Part shown: positions 45,171-54,939 of the stretch, one piece after another
How positions within the stretch are numbered: position 1 is the stretch's first letter
Layout: each line of letters opens with the position of its first letter
Origin: Methylobacterium brachiatum
Lineage (GTDB): Bacteria; Pseudomonadota; Alphaproteobacteria; Rhizobiales; Beijerinckiaceae
Length of the DNA: 64,000 nucleotides
Direction of reading: 5' to 3'
Assembly: GCF_020523825.1 (NCBI RefSeq)
Contig: NZ_JAJALK010000003.1
Location: 186,001 to 250,000, forward strand
Position numbers and translations under genes: made by a program
The notes under the pieces: generated by a model
Databases searched by the model: none
The model's input: the letters and a program-made list of their open reading frames with translations, nothing else
Told to the model about the DNA's origin: nothing

Positions 45171-45491
45171 ATGAGGCCGCAGGTCCTCGCCTTGCTGTGC
45201 ATTCACCTGATCGCCGCGACGATCGGGGCGGAGGCGCTTGCCCAGCCGTCCCGCTCGCCGCGTCCCGCCGGCACGGCGCGGATGACCTGCGCGGAGGCGA
45301 TGGCGCTGGTGAAGAGCGAGGGCGACGTGGTCATCGCCGGCGGCACGGCGCCGGAGCGCTTCGTCAGCGGCCCCGGCCAGTGCAGTGGCGCCGAGATCGC
45401 CGAGCTGCGCTTCGTCCCCACCCGCGACAATCCGCAATGCCCGATCGGCTATCGCTGCCGCGAGCCGGGCTTCGAGGAGTGGAACTGGTAG
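45171..45491 (+). CDS. Small exported Cys-containing protein
   Basis: 106 residues. A signal peptide (MRPQVLALLCIHLIAATIGAEALA) is followed by a ~80-residue mature part with four cysteines (TCAEA, GQCSG, PQCPIGYRCREP), suggesting two disulfides, and ending FEEWNW. I do not recognise a characterised family; related small secreted proteins occur in Methylobacterium. Divergent from the oxygenase gene with a 298-nt gap. Confidence 0.7.
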   Translation: MRPQVLALLCIHLIAATIGAEALAQPSRSPRPAGTARMTCAEAMALVKSEGDVVIAGGTAPERFVSGPGQCSGAEIAELRFVPTRDNPQCPIGYRCREPGFEEWNW

Positions 45492-45643
45492 CGCCGCAGG
45501 CCGCCTCGCGACCCGCCTGCGCGGATCGTGACCAAAGTTTCACGTGACAGCGCCGACGACATGCCACGTTCTCGCCACGACCCAGGGCCAAGGCCGCCGG
45601 GTTGCGTTCCTGAAGGGGCGCTCACGTTAGGCGGGAGACACGC

Positions 45644-47755
45644 GTGGCTTCACTCAGGACCGGGCTCGGGATCCAGGCCGTGCTCACGGCCGTGGCCGCG
45701 CTGATCCTGCTGGCGCTTCCGGGGATCCCCAGCCCGCCGCTCTACGTCTCGCTCGCCGGCTTCGTGATGGCCGGCATCCTGGTCGCGGCCAACGGCATCT
45801 CCGCCTATCTGAAGGTCTTCGTCTCGGTCTACGGGCTCGGCTACCTGCTGCTCGCCGGCATGAAGACGGTGGCCGCCATGGGCCTCCTGCCCCCGGTCGT
45901 GGCCGCGCTGCTGCCGCCGGACTTCGCCGCCACCGGCGCCGTGGTGTTCGGCGCCATCGTGCTCGGCGTCTCGTATCTCGAGCCGATCCGGGCGATCACC
46001 GACATCGCCGACCCGTATTTCGCCAATCGCGACAAGCCGACCAAGGAGATCGGCCTGTTCCGCTGGTTCGGCAGCACCGAGGGCCGGATCGGCCGCAACC
46101 TCGTCGCCCTCTCGATCTTCGTGAACTTCGCCGACGTGGCGCTGACCCTGCGGTTCAACTTCTTCTACCGCGACATCTACAACTCGCTCCAGGAATACGA
46201 CGCTGCGGCGTTCTGGTACCAGCTGCTCTGGATCTTCATCCCGCTGGCGACGCTCAACATCGCCATCGGCATGTTCGACCTGTTCGTCGATTCCTCGCTG
46301 CACATCCGCTGGCGCACCTGGCTGACGCACAGCCTGTACGAGCGCTGGCTCGGGAACGGCACCCATTACCGCATCCCGTTCACCGACGAGGAGGCGGACA
46401 ACCCGGATCAGCGCATCCAGGCCGACGTCAACCTGTTCATCCAGCAGACCGCGAGCCTGTCGATCCGGCTGCTCAGCCAGGCGGCGCAGCTCGTCTCGTT
46501 CATCGTGATCCTCTGGACCCTGTCGCGCGACTTCGTCGTGCCGTTCACCGATACGGTGATCCCGGGCTTCCTGGTCTGGCTGGTGATCGCCTACGCGGTG
46601 GTCGGCACCTGGCTCACCCACCTGATCGGCCGGCCCCTGATCGGGCTCAACTTCCGGCAGGAGCAGGTCGAGGCCGATTTCCGCTTCTCGCTGGCCCGCA
46701 ACCGGATCTACTCGGAGCAGATCGCGCTGCTGCGCGGCGAGCGCGCGGAGGCCACGCGCCTCGGCTCGCTGTTCCACATGATCATCGACAATTACGTCGG
46801 CATCATCTTCCGCCGCATCAAGCTGATCGCCTTCACCTTCAGCTACCGGCAGGCGAGCGTGATCTTCCCGATGGTTCTCGCCGCGCCGTCCTTCTTCGCC
46901 AAGAAGATCACCCTGGGCGCGCTGCAGCAGACCTCGCAGGCCTTCTCGCAGGTGCAGAGCTCGCTGTCCTTCTTCGTGGATTCCTACACGACCCTCGCAT
47001 CCTACAAGGCCAACACCATCCGTCTCGGCTCCTTCCGCCGGGCGATGAGCAAGGCCGAGGCGCTGGAGGCGGCGGGCTACGGGCTGGTCCAGGGCAACGA
47101 GACCGCCAACGGCGTCACCGCCCGCGGGCTGGTGCTCGCCCTCCCGGACGGCCGCGAGATCGTCTCGGCCCCGGAGCTGACCCTCGCCAAGGGCGGCGCT
47201 ACCCTGGTCACCGGCCCCTCGGGTTCCGGCAAGTCGACGCTGTTCCGGGCGATCGCCGGGATCTGGCCGTTCGGCAAGGGCCGGGTCGACGTGCCGGCCG
47301 GGCAATCGACGCTGCTGCTGCCGCAGCGGCCCTATATCCCGCAGGGCACTTTGCGCGGCGCCGTGGTCTACCCGAACACCACCGACCAGTTCACGGACGC
47401 GGCGATCCGCGACGCCCTGACGGCGGCCCAGCTGCCCCATCTCGTCGACCGCCTCGACGAGACCGATACCTGGGAGCGGCGCCTGTCGGGCGGCGAGCAG
47501 CAGCGCCTCGCCATCGCCCGGGCGATCCTGGCCAAGCCCGCCTGGCTGTTCCTCGACGAGTCGACCGCCTCCCTCGACGAGCCGTCCGAGGCGAAGATCT
47601 ACCGGATGCTGCGGGAGCGCCTGCCCGACACCACCATCGTCTCCATCGGCCACCGCTCGACGCTCGACGCCTTCCACGAGAAGCGGATCGTGCTGGAGCC
47701 GCAGGGCAATCTCTTCACCCCGCGGGAGCGCCTGGAGCCGCAACCGGCGGAATAA
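45644..47755 (+). CDS. ABC transporter, fused permease-ATPase (SbmA/BacA-ABCD-like)
   Basis: A 703-residue half-transporter. An N-terminal extra hydrophobic region (about 10-110) precedes a six-helix permease of the SbmA/BacA-ABCD type, with FNFFYRDIYNSLQEYDAAAFW and the EAA-like stretch EQVEADFRFSLARNRIYSEQIALLRGE. The ATPase has Walker A GPSGSGKST at about 524-531, signature LSGGEQQ at about 614 and Walker B PAWLFLDES. Relatives (YddA, BclA, ABCD) handle very-long-chain fatty acids or peptides; the cargo here is inferred. GTG 45644 with GGGAG 6 nt upstream. Confidence 0.92.
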   Translation: MASLRTGLGIQAVLTAVAALILLALPGIPSPPLYVSLAGFVMAGILVAANGISAYLKVFVSVYGLGYLLLAGMKTVAAMGLLPPVVAALLPPDFAATGAVVFGAIVLGVSYLEPIRAITDIADPYFANRDKPTKEIGLFRWFGSTEGRIGRNLVALSIFVNFADVALTLRFNFFYRDIYNSLQEYDAAAFWYQLLWIFIPLATLNIAIGMFDLFVDSSLHIRWRTWLTHSLYERWLGNGTHYRIPFTDEEADNPDQRIQADVNLFIQQTASLSIRLLSQAAQLVSFIVILWTLSRDFVVPFTDTVIPGFLVWLVIAYAVVGTWLTHLIGRPLIGLNFRQEQVEADFRFSLARNRIYSEQIALLRGERAEATRLGSLFHMIIDNYVGIIFRRIKLIAFTFSYRQASVIFPMVLAAPSFFAKKITLGALQQTSQAFSQVQSSLSFFVDSYTTLASYKANTIRLGSFRRAMSKAEALEAAGYGLVQGNETANGVTARGLVLALPDGREIVSAPELTLAKGGATLVTGPSGSGKSTLFRAIAGIWPFGKGRVDVPAGQSTLLLPQRPYIPQGTLRGAVVYPNTTDQFTDAAIRDALTAAQLPHLVDRLDETDTWERRLSGGEQQRLAIARAILAKPAWLFLDESTASLDEPSEAKIYRMLRERLPDTTIVSIGHRSTLDAFHEKRIVLEPQGNLFTPRERLEPQPAE

Positions 47756-47818
47756 GTGCATTCGGTCACGACATCCCGGGGAAAATGCCCCGCAGAAGTT
47801 GCGAGATGGAAATATTAA

Positions 47819-47843
47819 GGAACCAGTGACTGCTGGGTCCGTT
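47819..47843 (+). promoter_or_regulatory. EcfG-type general stress response promoter
   Basis: GGAAC (47819-47823), exactly 16 nt, CGTT (47840-47843): a full match to the sigma-EcfG consensus of alphaproteobacteria. It lies 31 nt before the next start codon and points at it. Control by EcfG is inferred from sequence. Confidence 0.75.
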
Positions 47844-47873
47844 TGTCATGCGCTATATAAATCGGAGGAACGC

Positions 47874-48170
47874 ATGACCAAGATCACGACCCTTGCAGGT
47901 GCCGGCGCTCTCATCCTGATGTCGACCGCCGCCTTCGCGGCCCCGTGCGCGACCGGGACGACCGTGACGCGCGACAAGGAAGCCAGCAAGGCCTCGACGG
48001 TCGATCCGAGCGTGAAGGACCCGACCTCCCCGGGCGCCAAGGCCGAGTCCCCCGGCACTGTCGGCGCGATGAAGAACGCCGGCACCGCGACGTCGCCCTC
48101 CGACGTGCAGGCTCAGTCGAGCGGCAAGCCGACCGCCGCCCAGGCGGCCAAGGGCGGCGACGACTGCTGA
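47874..48170 (+). CDS. Small exported Ala/Ser/Gly-rich protein, probable stress-response gene
   Basis: 98 residues. A signal peptide ([23 protein letters not shown]) is cleaved before the PCATGTTVT motif; the mature ~75 residues are hydrophilic, rich in Ala, Ser, Thr, Lys and Gly ([36 protein letters not shown]), with one Cys at each end (CATG, DDC). Excellent ribosome binding site GGAGG 5 nt upstream. The EcfG-type promoter and the closing terminator make it a monocistronic unit. Possibly an envelope protectant; function unknown. Confidence 0.8.
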   Translation: MTKITTLAGAGALILMSTAAFAAPCATGTTVTRDKEASKASTVDPSVKDPTSPGAKAESPGTVGAMKNAGTATSPSDVQAQSSGKPTAAQAAKGGDDC

Positions 48171-48198
48171 TCGGTCTCAGCCACATCGGTCTTTGATG

Positions 48199-48233
48199 GA
48201 ACGCCCGCCCGGCTCAAACCGTGGCGGGCGTTC
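48199..48233. terminator. Bidirectional terminator between the small exported protein gene and eda
   Basis: Perfect 11-bp stem GAACGCCCGCC / GGCGGGCGTTC with 13-nt loop, 29 nt after one stop and 17 nt from the other, between convergent genes. Confidence 0.8.
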
Positions 48234-48249
48234 TCGTTCGTCGGCGCCG

Positions 48250-48879
48250 TTAGGCGGCCTTACGCAGGTTGGCGGCGGTCCGGGCGGCGCGCTTGATGGC
48301 ATCCGGGTCGAGCAGGCCGGGCTTCACTACCCAACTGCCGCCGACGCACAGCACGGACGGGATGGCGAGCCAATCCGGCGCGGTGGCCTCGGTGATCCCT
48401 CCGGTCGGGCAGAACTTCACCTGGCCGAACACGGCGGTCAGCGCCTTCAGGGCCTTGATCCCGCCCGCTGCCTCCGCCGGGAAGAACTTGAACCGGTCGA
48501 GCCCGTAATCGAGCCCGCGCATGATGTCGGCCGCCGTGGCGACGCCGGGCAGGTAGGGCACGCCGTTGGTCTTCGCGGCGTCGGTGAGCGGCTCCGTGAG
48601 CCCCGGCGAGACGATGAACTCGGCGCCCGCCGCCAGGGCGTTCTCGAGATCGACCGGGTTCAGGACCGTGCCGGCCCCGACCACCGCGCCCTCGACCTGG
48701 GTCATCTCGCGGATCACGTCCAAGGCGGCGGGCGTGCGCAGGGTGACCTCCAGGGCGGTCAGGCCGCCCCGGACCAGGGCCTCGGCGATCGGCCGGGCCT
48801 GGTCCACGTCCTCGATCACGAGGACCGGGATGACGGGCACGGAGCGCATCAGCGCGTCGATGCTGGTCAGATCGTTCAT
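48250..48879 (-). CDS. eda: 2-dehydro-3-deoxy-phosphogluconate (KDPG) aldolase
   Basis: A 209-residue class I aldolase that splits KDPG into pyruvate and glyceraldehyde 3-phosphate, second step of the Entner-Doudoroff pathway. Motifs: [31 protein letters not shown] with the catalytic Glu, VGAGTVLN, and Schiff-base Lys in [14 protein letters not shown], then PTGGIT. It starts 23 nt downstream of edd; GGGAG precedes the ATG. A complete family-length protein. Confidence 0.97.
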   Translation of the reverse strand: MNDLTSIDALMRSVPVIPVLVIEDVDQARPIAEALVRGGLTALEVTLRTPAALDVIREMTQVEGAVVGAGTVLNPVDLENALAAGAEFIVSPGLTEPLTDAAKTNGVPYLPGVATAADIMRGLDYGLDRFKFFPAEAAGGIKALKALTAVFGQVKFCPTGGITEATAPDWLAIPSVLCVGGSWVVKPGLLDPDAIKRAARTAANLRKAA

Positions 48880-48902
48880 GATCGGCTTCTCCCGTTCGAC
48901 GT

Positions 48903-50729
48903 TCAGAGACCGGCAGCCGCGAGCATGGCTGAGGCGCCCCGCTCGGCGGTGTCGGCCCCGTGGCGCATGAAAGCGAACAGCTCCCGCCCGGTTCCCGCCT
49001 CCGGGACCGGCTGGACCGCGTCCGCGCGGGCGGCCAGCTCCGCGTCGTCGACCATCACCTGCAGCAGCCCCTCGGCTGCGCTGAGGCGGATGATGTCGCC
49101 GTCGCGGATCCGCCCGATCGCCCCGCCGCCCAGGGCCTCGGGGCTCAGGTGGATGGCCGCCGGCACCTTGCCGGACGCGCCCGACATCCGGCCGTCCGTG
49201 ACCAGGGCGACCTTGTGGCCGCGATCCTGGAGGACGCCGAGCGGCGGGGTCAGCTTGTGCAGCTCGGGCATGCCGTTGGCGCGCGGGCCCTGGAACCGGA
49301 CGACCACGACCACGTCGCGCTCCAGCTCGCCGGCCTTGAACGCCTTGAGCACGTCGTCCTGGTCGGAGAAGACCCGGGCCGGGGCCTCGATGGTCCGCCG
49401 CTGCTCCTCGACCGCGCTGGTCTTGAACGTCGCCCGGCCGAGATTGCCGGTCACCAGCCGCATGCCGCCATCGGGCTGGAACGGGTTCTCAGGCCGGCGG
49501 ATCATGGTCTCGTCCAGGCTCTCCGGCACCGCGTCCTCGAAGGTGAGCGCGTCGCCGTCGAGCTTCGGGTCGCGGGTATGGTCGCGCAGGGACTGGCCGG
49601 CCACCGTCAGGATGTCGTCGTGCAGCAGCCCGGCATCGAGCAGGGCGGCCATGACGAAGCTCATGCCGCCGGCGGCGTGGAAGTGGTTCACGTCGCCCGC
49701 GCCGTTCGGGTAGACCCGGGCGATGAGCGGCACGGCGTTGGACAGCCGGTCGATATCCTCCCAGTCGATCACGATGCCGGCGGCGCGGGCTATGGCCGGC
49801 AGGTGGATCGCGTGGTTGGTCGAGCCGCCGGTGGCGAGCAGGCCGACCGCGGCGTTCACGATCGCCTTCTCGTCCACGCACAGGCCGAGCGGCCGGTAAT
49901 CGTTGCCGGCGCTGCCGATCTCCGTGAGCCGGTGGATCGCCGCCCGGGTCACGGCCTGCCGCAGCTTCGTGCCGGGATTGATGAACGAGGCGCCCGGCAT
50001 GTGCAGGCCCATCATGTCCATCATCATCTGGTTCGAGTTGGCGGTGCCGTAGAACGTGCAGGTCCCGGCCCCGTGATAGGACGCGGATTCGGATTCGAGC
50101 AGCTCCGCCCGGCCGACCTTGCCCTCGGCGTAGAGCTGGCGGATCCGCTGCTTCTCCTTGTTGGCGAGCCCCGAGGGCATCGGCCCGGCCGGGATCAGGA
50201 TCGCCGGCAGGTGGCCGAAGCGCAGCGCGCCGATCAGGAGGCCGGGCACGATCTTGTCGCAGATGCCGAGCAGCGCGGCGCCATCGAACATGCCGTGGCT
50301 GAGGCCCACCGCGGTCGAGAGCGCGATCGTGTCCCGGGAGAACAGCGACAGCTCCATGCCGCGCTGCCCTTGCGTGACCCCGTCGCACATCGCCGGGGTG
50401 CCGCCCGCCACCTGGGCGGTGGCGCCGCGCTCCCGGGCGAAGACCTTGATCTGGTCGGGATAGCGCCCGTAGGGCTGATGCGCCGAGAGCATGTCGTTGT
50501 AGGCGGTGACGATGCCGATATTCATCACCGTGCGGCCGTCGCGCAAAGCCGGCTTGTCCTCGCCGGAGGCGGCGAAGCCGTGGGCGAGGTTGCCGCAGGC
50601 CAGCGTCGGCCGATGCACGCCGGACTCGCGCTCCCGGGCGATCAGGTCGAGATAGGTCCGCCGGGACTCGCGGGAGCGCGCCACGACGCGCTCGGTGACC
50701 GCCGCGACCTCGGGATGAAGCTCGGTCAT
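48903..50729 (-). CDS. edd: 6-phosphogluconate dehydratase
   Basis: A 608-residue Fe-S dehydratase (IlvD/Edd family) converting 6-phosphogluconate to KDPG. Motifs: [32 protein letters not shown] and [19 protein letters not shown] with cluster cysteines, [23 protein letters not shown], and the C-terminal [23 protein letters not shown]. Length is normal. Ribosome binding site GGAGG 7 nt upstream. With eda it forms a compact operon for sugar-acid breakdown; no regulator is adjacent. Confidence 0.97.
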   Translation of the reverse strand: MTELHPEVAAVTERVVARSRESRRTYLDLIARERESGVHRPTLACGNLAHGFAASGEDKPALRDGRTVMNIGIVTAYNDMLSAHQPYGRYPDQIKVFARERGATAQVAGGTPAMCDGVTQGQRGMELSLFSRDTIALSTAVGLSHGMFDGAALLGICDKIVPGLLIGALRFGHLPAILIPAGPMPSGLANKEKQRIRQLYAEGKVGRAELLESESASYHGAGTCTFYGTANSNQMMMDMMGLHMPGASFINPGTKLRQAVTRAAIHRLTEIGSAGNDYRPLGLCVDEKAIVNAAVGLLATGGSTNHAIHLPAIARAAGIVIDWEDIDRLSNAVPLIARVYPNGAGDVNHFHAAGGMSFVMAALLDAGLLHDDILTVAGQSLRDHTRDPKLDGDALTFEDAVPESLDETMIRRPENPFQPDGGMRLVTGNLGRATFKTSAVEEQRRTIEAPARVFSDQDDVLKAFKAGELERDVVVVVRFQGPRANGMPELHKLTPPLGVLQDRGHKVALVTDGRMSGASGKVPAAIHLSPEALGGGAIGRIRDGDIIRLSAAEGLLQVMVDDAELAARADAVQPVPEAGTGRELFAFMRHGADTAERGASAMLAAAGL

Positions 50730-50891
50730 GCTGGTTCCTCCGTCCAGGGTGCCGACGGATCGTCAGGCCGGTACCGATCCTGGCCGCGACCGCGTCGCAC
50801 CGGCCTATCTAGGCGGTGCCCGGGACGATGTAACCCGGCCCCCGCGCAGGGCGGCCGAGCGCGGCCGCCGCCGATGGCCTTGCCGATCCCG

Positions 50892-51002
50892 TCCCCATCC
50901 CGAGCTGCGCCAGCGCGCCGCGAAGGAGGGCTCCAGGCAGCGCGGGGCCGGCTGGCGGGTACCTTCGAGGGCGCCGTTGCGCGCCGCCGCCTCAGGATGA
51001 GG
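50892..51002. repeat. Degenerate copy of the CCTCATCC inverted repeat
   Basis: Left end TCCCCATCCCGAGCTGCG (50892-50909) and right end CGCCGCCTCAGGATGAGG (50985-51002) pair imperfectly, with inner matching parts CGAAGGAGGG and CCTTCGAGGG. Same family as 30661-30754. It occupies most of the 305-nt gap between edd and the asparaginase gene, in which I see nothing else. Confidence 0.55.
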
Positions 51003-51034
51003 TCGCGGGTGCGCGGTCTGAGAGCGACGGGTGA

Positions 51035-52291
<1,257 letters not shown>

Positions 52292-52325
52292 TTATGCGAC
52301 GTTGTTCGTTCGGAGGTAGACCCCC

Positions 52326-52541
52326 ATGCTGCATCTCGCCGGCCTGCTCGACGAACTCGAGCGGAGCGAGCCCGCACGGGCCGCGATGGCGATCCTCGAA
52401 TCGGCCCTGGCCCGTCGGTCCGTCGAAGAGCAGACCGCGTTCTGGCGCGCGGTCGATCTGTACTACGTCTCCCGCAAGGCCCCGCCCGAGCCCACGCCGG
52501 GCATGATCGGCGCCGCACCGCAGATGGCGGCCGCGGTTTAA
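52326..52541 (+). CDS. Small helical hypothetical protein
   Basis: 71 residues: an amphipathic helical N-terminal part (MLHLAGLLDELERSEPARAAM), FWRAVDLYYVSRK in the middle, and a Pro/Met/Ala-rich tail. GGAGGT lies 8 nt before the ATG, and codons are strongly G/C-ending. No signal peptide, cysteine or membrane helix, no family recognised. Divergent from the asparaginase gene. Confidence 0.6.
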   Translation: MLHLAGLLDELERSEPARAAMAILESALARRSVEEQTAFWRAVDLYYVSRKAPPEPTPGMIGAAPQMAAAV

Positions 52542-52722
52542 CGGGGCGGGACATCCGTTTCGGTTTCGGGCATCCGGTGGAGGGTTAGGCGGCGACCTGA
52601 CGGCTTTGTCCCATTCGTGACCTTTGCCTGAGGCGTGCTGGGCGCATCTCAGGATGCCGACGCGGTCTCATTTCTTGCAGGCCTTGCGTCGGCTTTCTCG
52701 CGAGCGCGAAGTCGGACGGTCT

Positions 52723-53742
52723 TCAGGATGTCGCGTACGACTTCGCCTCACTGCGGTTCCGGCCCGCGGCGCGATCGAACGCGCGGTTGAGGTAGCGGCG
52801 CGTCGGCCGCTCGATCAGGAACAGGCTGGCGATGCCCAGGGCGATGGCCGGCAGGACGAGGGCTTTGGCGAGGCGCCCGCCCATCGCCTCGTGCAGGACG
52901 TAGAACGGCTGCTGCCACAGGTAGATCGAGTACGACCAGGCGCCGAACAGGACGAGCGGCGTCGATGTCAGGCCCCGGCGCAGGACGTCCGGGGCACTGG
53001 GGATCGTGGCCACCGCGGCGGCGAGCGATGCGGTGCCGAGGCTGTACTTGATCGGGTCCGGTACGGCGTCGACGTTCAGCATCAGGCCGAGGAGGAGCAG
53101 CACCGCTGGCCGCCAGGACGGCCTCGCGCGCATGGGATCGCTGCGCCCGAACTTCAGGTAGGCCACTGCCCCGAGCAGGATCGAGGCCGCCCGCACGTCG
53201 CTGCGCCAGTAGACATCCGTGTAGCTGCCGCCGAGCGCGGTGGAGATGAGGCCGTTCAGGCAGGCCAGGGCGGCCAGAGCGGCCAGAACCGGGAGCAGGG
53301 CGAAGCCGAACCGGCGCCAGAGCAGGGCGATCAGCCCGAGCAGGATGTAGCTGTGCTCCTCGACGCAGAGCGACCAGACATGGTCGACATTGGGTACCTC
53401 GGCGAACCACAGGCGGTAGTAATTGTAGGTCAGCGTCAGCGCGGCGAGGTAGCCGTAGAGGTGCCGCTCCCGACCGGTGGCAAGGGCGAGGACGGTCATC
53501 GCCAGCACGAAGCCGATCAGGGCCGGGCAGATCCGAGATGCGCGGCGGGCGACGAAGCGCGTCAGCGGCACGGAGCGCACGAACAGGATCTCCGCCATCA
53601 GGCGCCCGCTCAGGACGAAGAACAGCTCCACGCCGAAACGGCCGAGATTGATCCCGCGGCTGGTGGCGAAATGGCCGACGAGCACGAGCAGGATCGCGCA
53701 GCCCCGCCAGCCATCGAGCACGGGAAGGTGACGCGGGAGCAT
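52723..53742 (-). CDS. Acyltransferase 3 (OafA/YrhL) family membrane protein
   Basis: A 339-residue polytopic membrane protein. Motifs: LDGWRGCAILLVLVGHFA near the N-terminus with the conserved His, GRFGVELFFVLSGRLM, ARRASRICPAL with an Arg, and WSLCVEEHSYILLG. About ten hydrophobic helices. The family moves acetyl or succinyl groups onto surface sugars (O-antigen, exopolysaccharide, nodulation factor). No polysaccharide cluster is adjacent. Separated from the upstream operon by a terminator. Confidence 0.87.
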   Translation of the reverse strand: MLPRHLPVLDGWRGCAILLVLVGHFATSRGINLGRFGVELFFVLSGRLMAEILFVRSVPLTRFVARRASRICPALIGFVLAMTVLALATGRERHLYGYLAALTLTYNYYRLWFAEVPNVDHVWSLCVEEHSYILLGLIALLWRRFGFALLPVLAALAALACLNGLISTALGGSYTDVYWRSDVRAASILLGAVAYLKFGRSDPMRARPSWRPAVLLLLGLMLNVDAVPDPIKYSLGTASLAAAVATIPSAPDVLRRGLTSTPLVLFGAWSYSIYLWQQPFYVLHEAMGGRLAKALVLPAIALGIASLFLIERPTRRYLNRAFDRAAGRNRSEAKSYATS

Positions 53743-53862
53743 GGGACGCCTGCCGGTTCAACTTCAGCGACGGTCCAGGCAGGCCCGCTACCCACACGGG
53801 GCCGAGATGGTCTTAAGCGGTAGGCCGCGCCGGCCGACCCGCCCGGCGCCTCGAAAGACGTA

Positions 53863-53895
53863 GCGGGTCCGGCGCCTCCCAGGCGCCCGACCCGC
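53863..53895 (-). terminator. Terminator after the DMT-family gene
   Basis: Fifteen-position GC-rich stem with one C-C mismatch (53863-53877 paired with 53881-53895) and a 3-nt loop, 33 nt past the stop of the four-gene minus-strand operon. Confidence 0.7.
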
Positions 53896-53927
53896 GGGCC
53901 GGAGGTGCCGACGCGGCTGGGGCCCGA

Positions 53928-54866
53928 TCAAAACACCGAGATCAGCACGATGCCGGCGGCCATCAGCAGGCCGCCGATCAGCCGGCCGATGCCGGCGCGG
54001 ACGCGCTTCATCCCGAGCCAGCCGAAATGGTCGATGGCGATGGAGGTGAACAGGTTCGCAGTGATCAGCAGGCCGTTGAAGGCGCCGGCCCCGACCTTGT
54101 CGACGAAGAGCAGGCCGGCGAACACCGCAACCGCGCCGGCGATGCCGCCCAGCGCGCCCCACCACGGCACCCGCGCCACATCCGCCCGGGTCGGCAGCGG
54201 CGTCGGGCGGAGCAGGAACACGAACAGGAACACCAGGGCCACGGGCACGAACGACACGGTGGCGGCGAGCCAGGGGTTCACCAGGGCGCCGCGCAGCTGC
54301 GCGTTGAGCACCACGCCGACCGCCTGGAGCGAGCCCGCGACCAGGATGAACGGGTAGAGCAGCTTGGCCATCAGGCCGCCCTCGCGCGATTCCGCCGTCG
54401 CGTCGTCCGATTTCGGGCCGGTGGCGCGGGCGATGAACACGATGCCGACCACCATCAGCAGGCCGCCGAGCCAGGGCATCGGCTTGAAGCCGCCGGCCTG
54501 CAGGCCGAACAGGCCGAGGCTGTCCAAAGCCAGCGAGGTCAGGATGTTGGCCGTGATGGTCAGGCCGTTGAACGGGCCGGCCCCGACCTTGTCCACGAAG
54601 GCGAGGCCGCCGAACACCGCCACCGCGCCGGCCACCCCGCCGAGCGGCGCGTACCAGGGCATCGAGCCCAGGGTCTGCAGCGTCGGCAGCGGTGTCGGCA
54701 TGGTGAAGAACAGGATCGTGAACACGATCACGATCGGCATGAACGAGTAGGTCGCCGCCAGCCACGGATTGACCAGCGCGTCGCGCAGGCGCGCGTTCAT
54801 GGAATTGCCGAGCGCCTGGAGCGCACCGGCGACCAGGATGAAGGGATAGAGCAGGGCGGCGTTCAA
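53928..54866 (-). CDS. DMT-family (YdcZ/DUF606) membrane protein, tandem duplicate
   Basis: 312 residues made of two copies of the ~145-residue, five-helix YdcZ/DUF606 unit: LLYPFILVAGALQALG at 5-20 matches LLYPFILVAGSLQAVG in the second half, ALVNPWLAAT occurs in both, and FVDKVGAG-FNGL-ITAN occurs in both. A hydrophilic linker (150-164) joins them. Most family members are single-unit genes or gene pairs. The second copy begins at Met166 (ATG 54371) with GAGGG 7 nt upstream, so it may still be translated separately. Transport substrate unknown. Last gene of the operon. Confidence 0.88.
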   Translation of the reverse strand: MNAALLYPFILVAGALQALGNSMNARLRDALVNPWLAATYSFMPIVIVFTILFFTMPTPLPTLQTLGSMPWYAPLGGVAGAVAVFGGLAFVDKVGAGPFNGLTITANILTSLALDSLGLFGLQAGGFKPMPWLGGLLMVVGIVFIARATGPKSDDATAESREGGLMAKLLYPFILVAGSLQAVGVVLNAQLRGALVNPWLAATVSFVPVALVFLFVFLLRPTPLPTRADVARVPWWGALGGIAGAVAVFAGLLFVDKVGAGAFNGLLITANLFTSIAIDHFGWLGMKRVRAGIGRLIGGLLMAAGIVLISVF

Positions 54867-54939
54867 GGGTCCGGTCTCCGGTCGTGGGAGGGCGAGGCGG
54901 TTGGGAAAGGCGTCGTCCTGGGAGCCGGAGACCGGATTC

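Noticed and set aside
45650-47761. 703-codon open frame antisense to the ABC transporter
   Set aside because: Mirror of a high-GC gene; Arg/Glu/Gln/Asp-rich with no motif or binding site.
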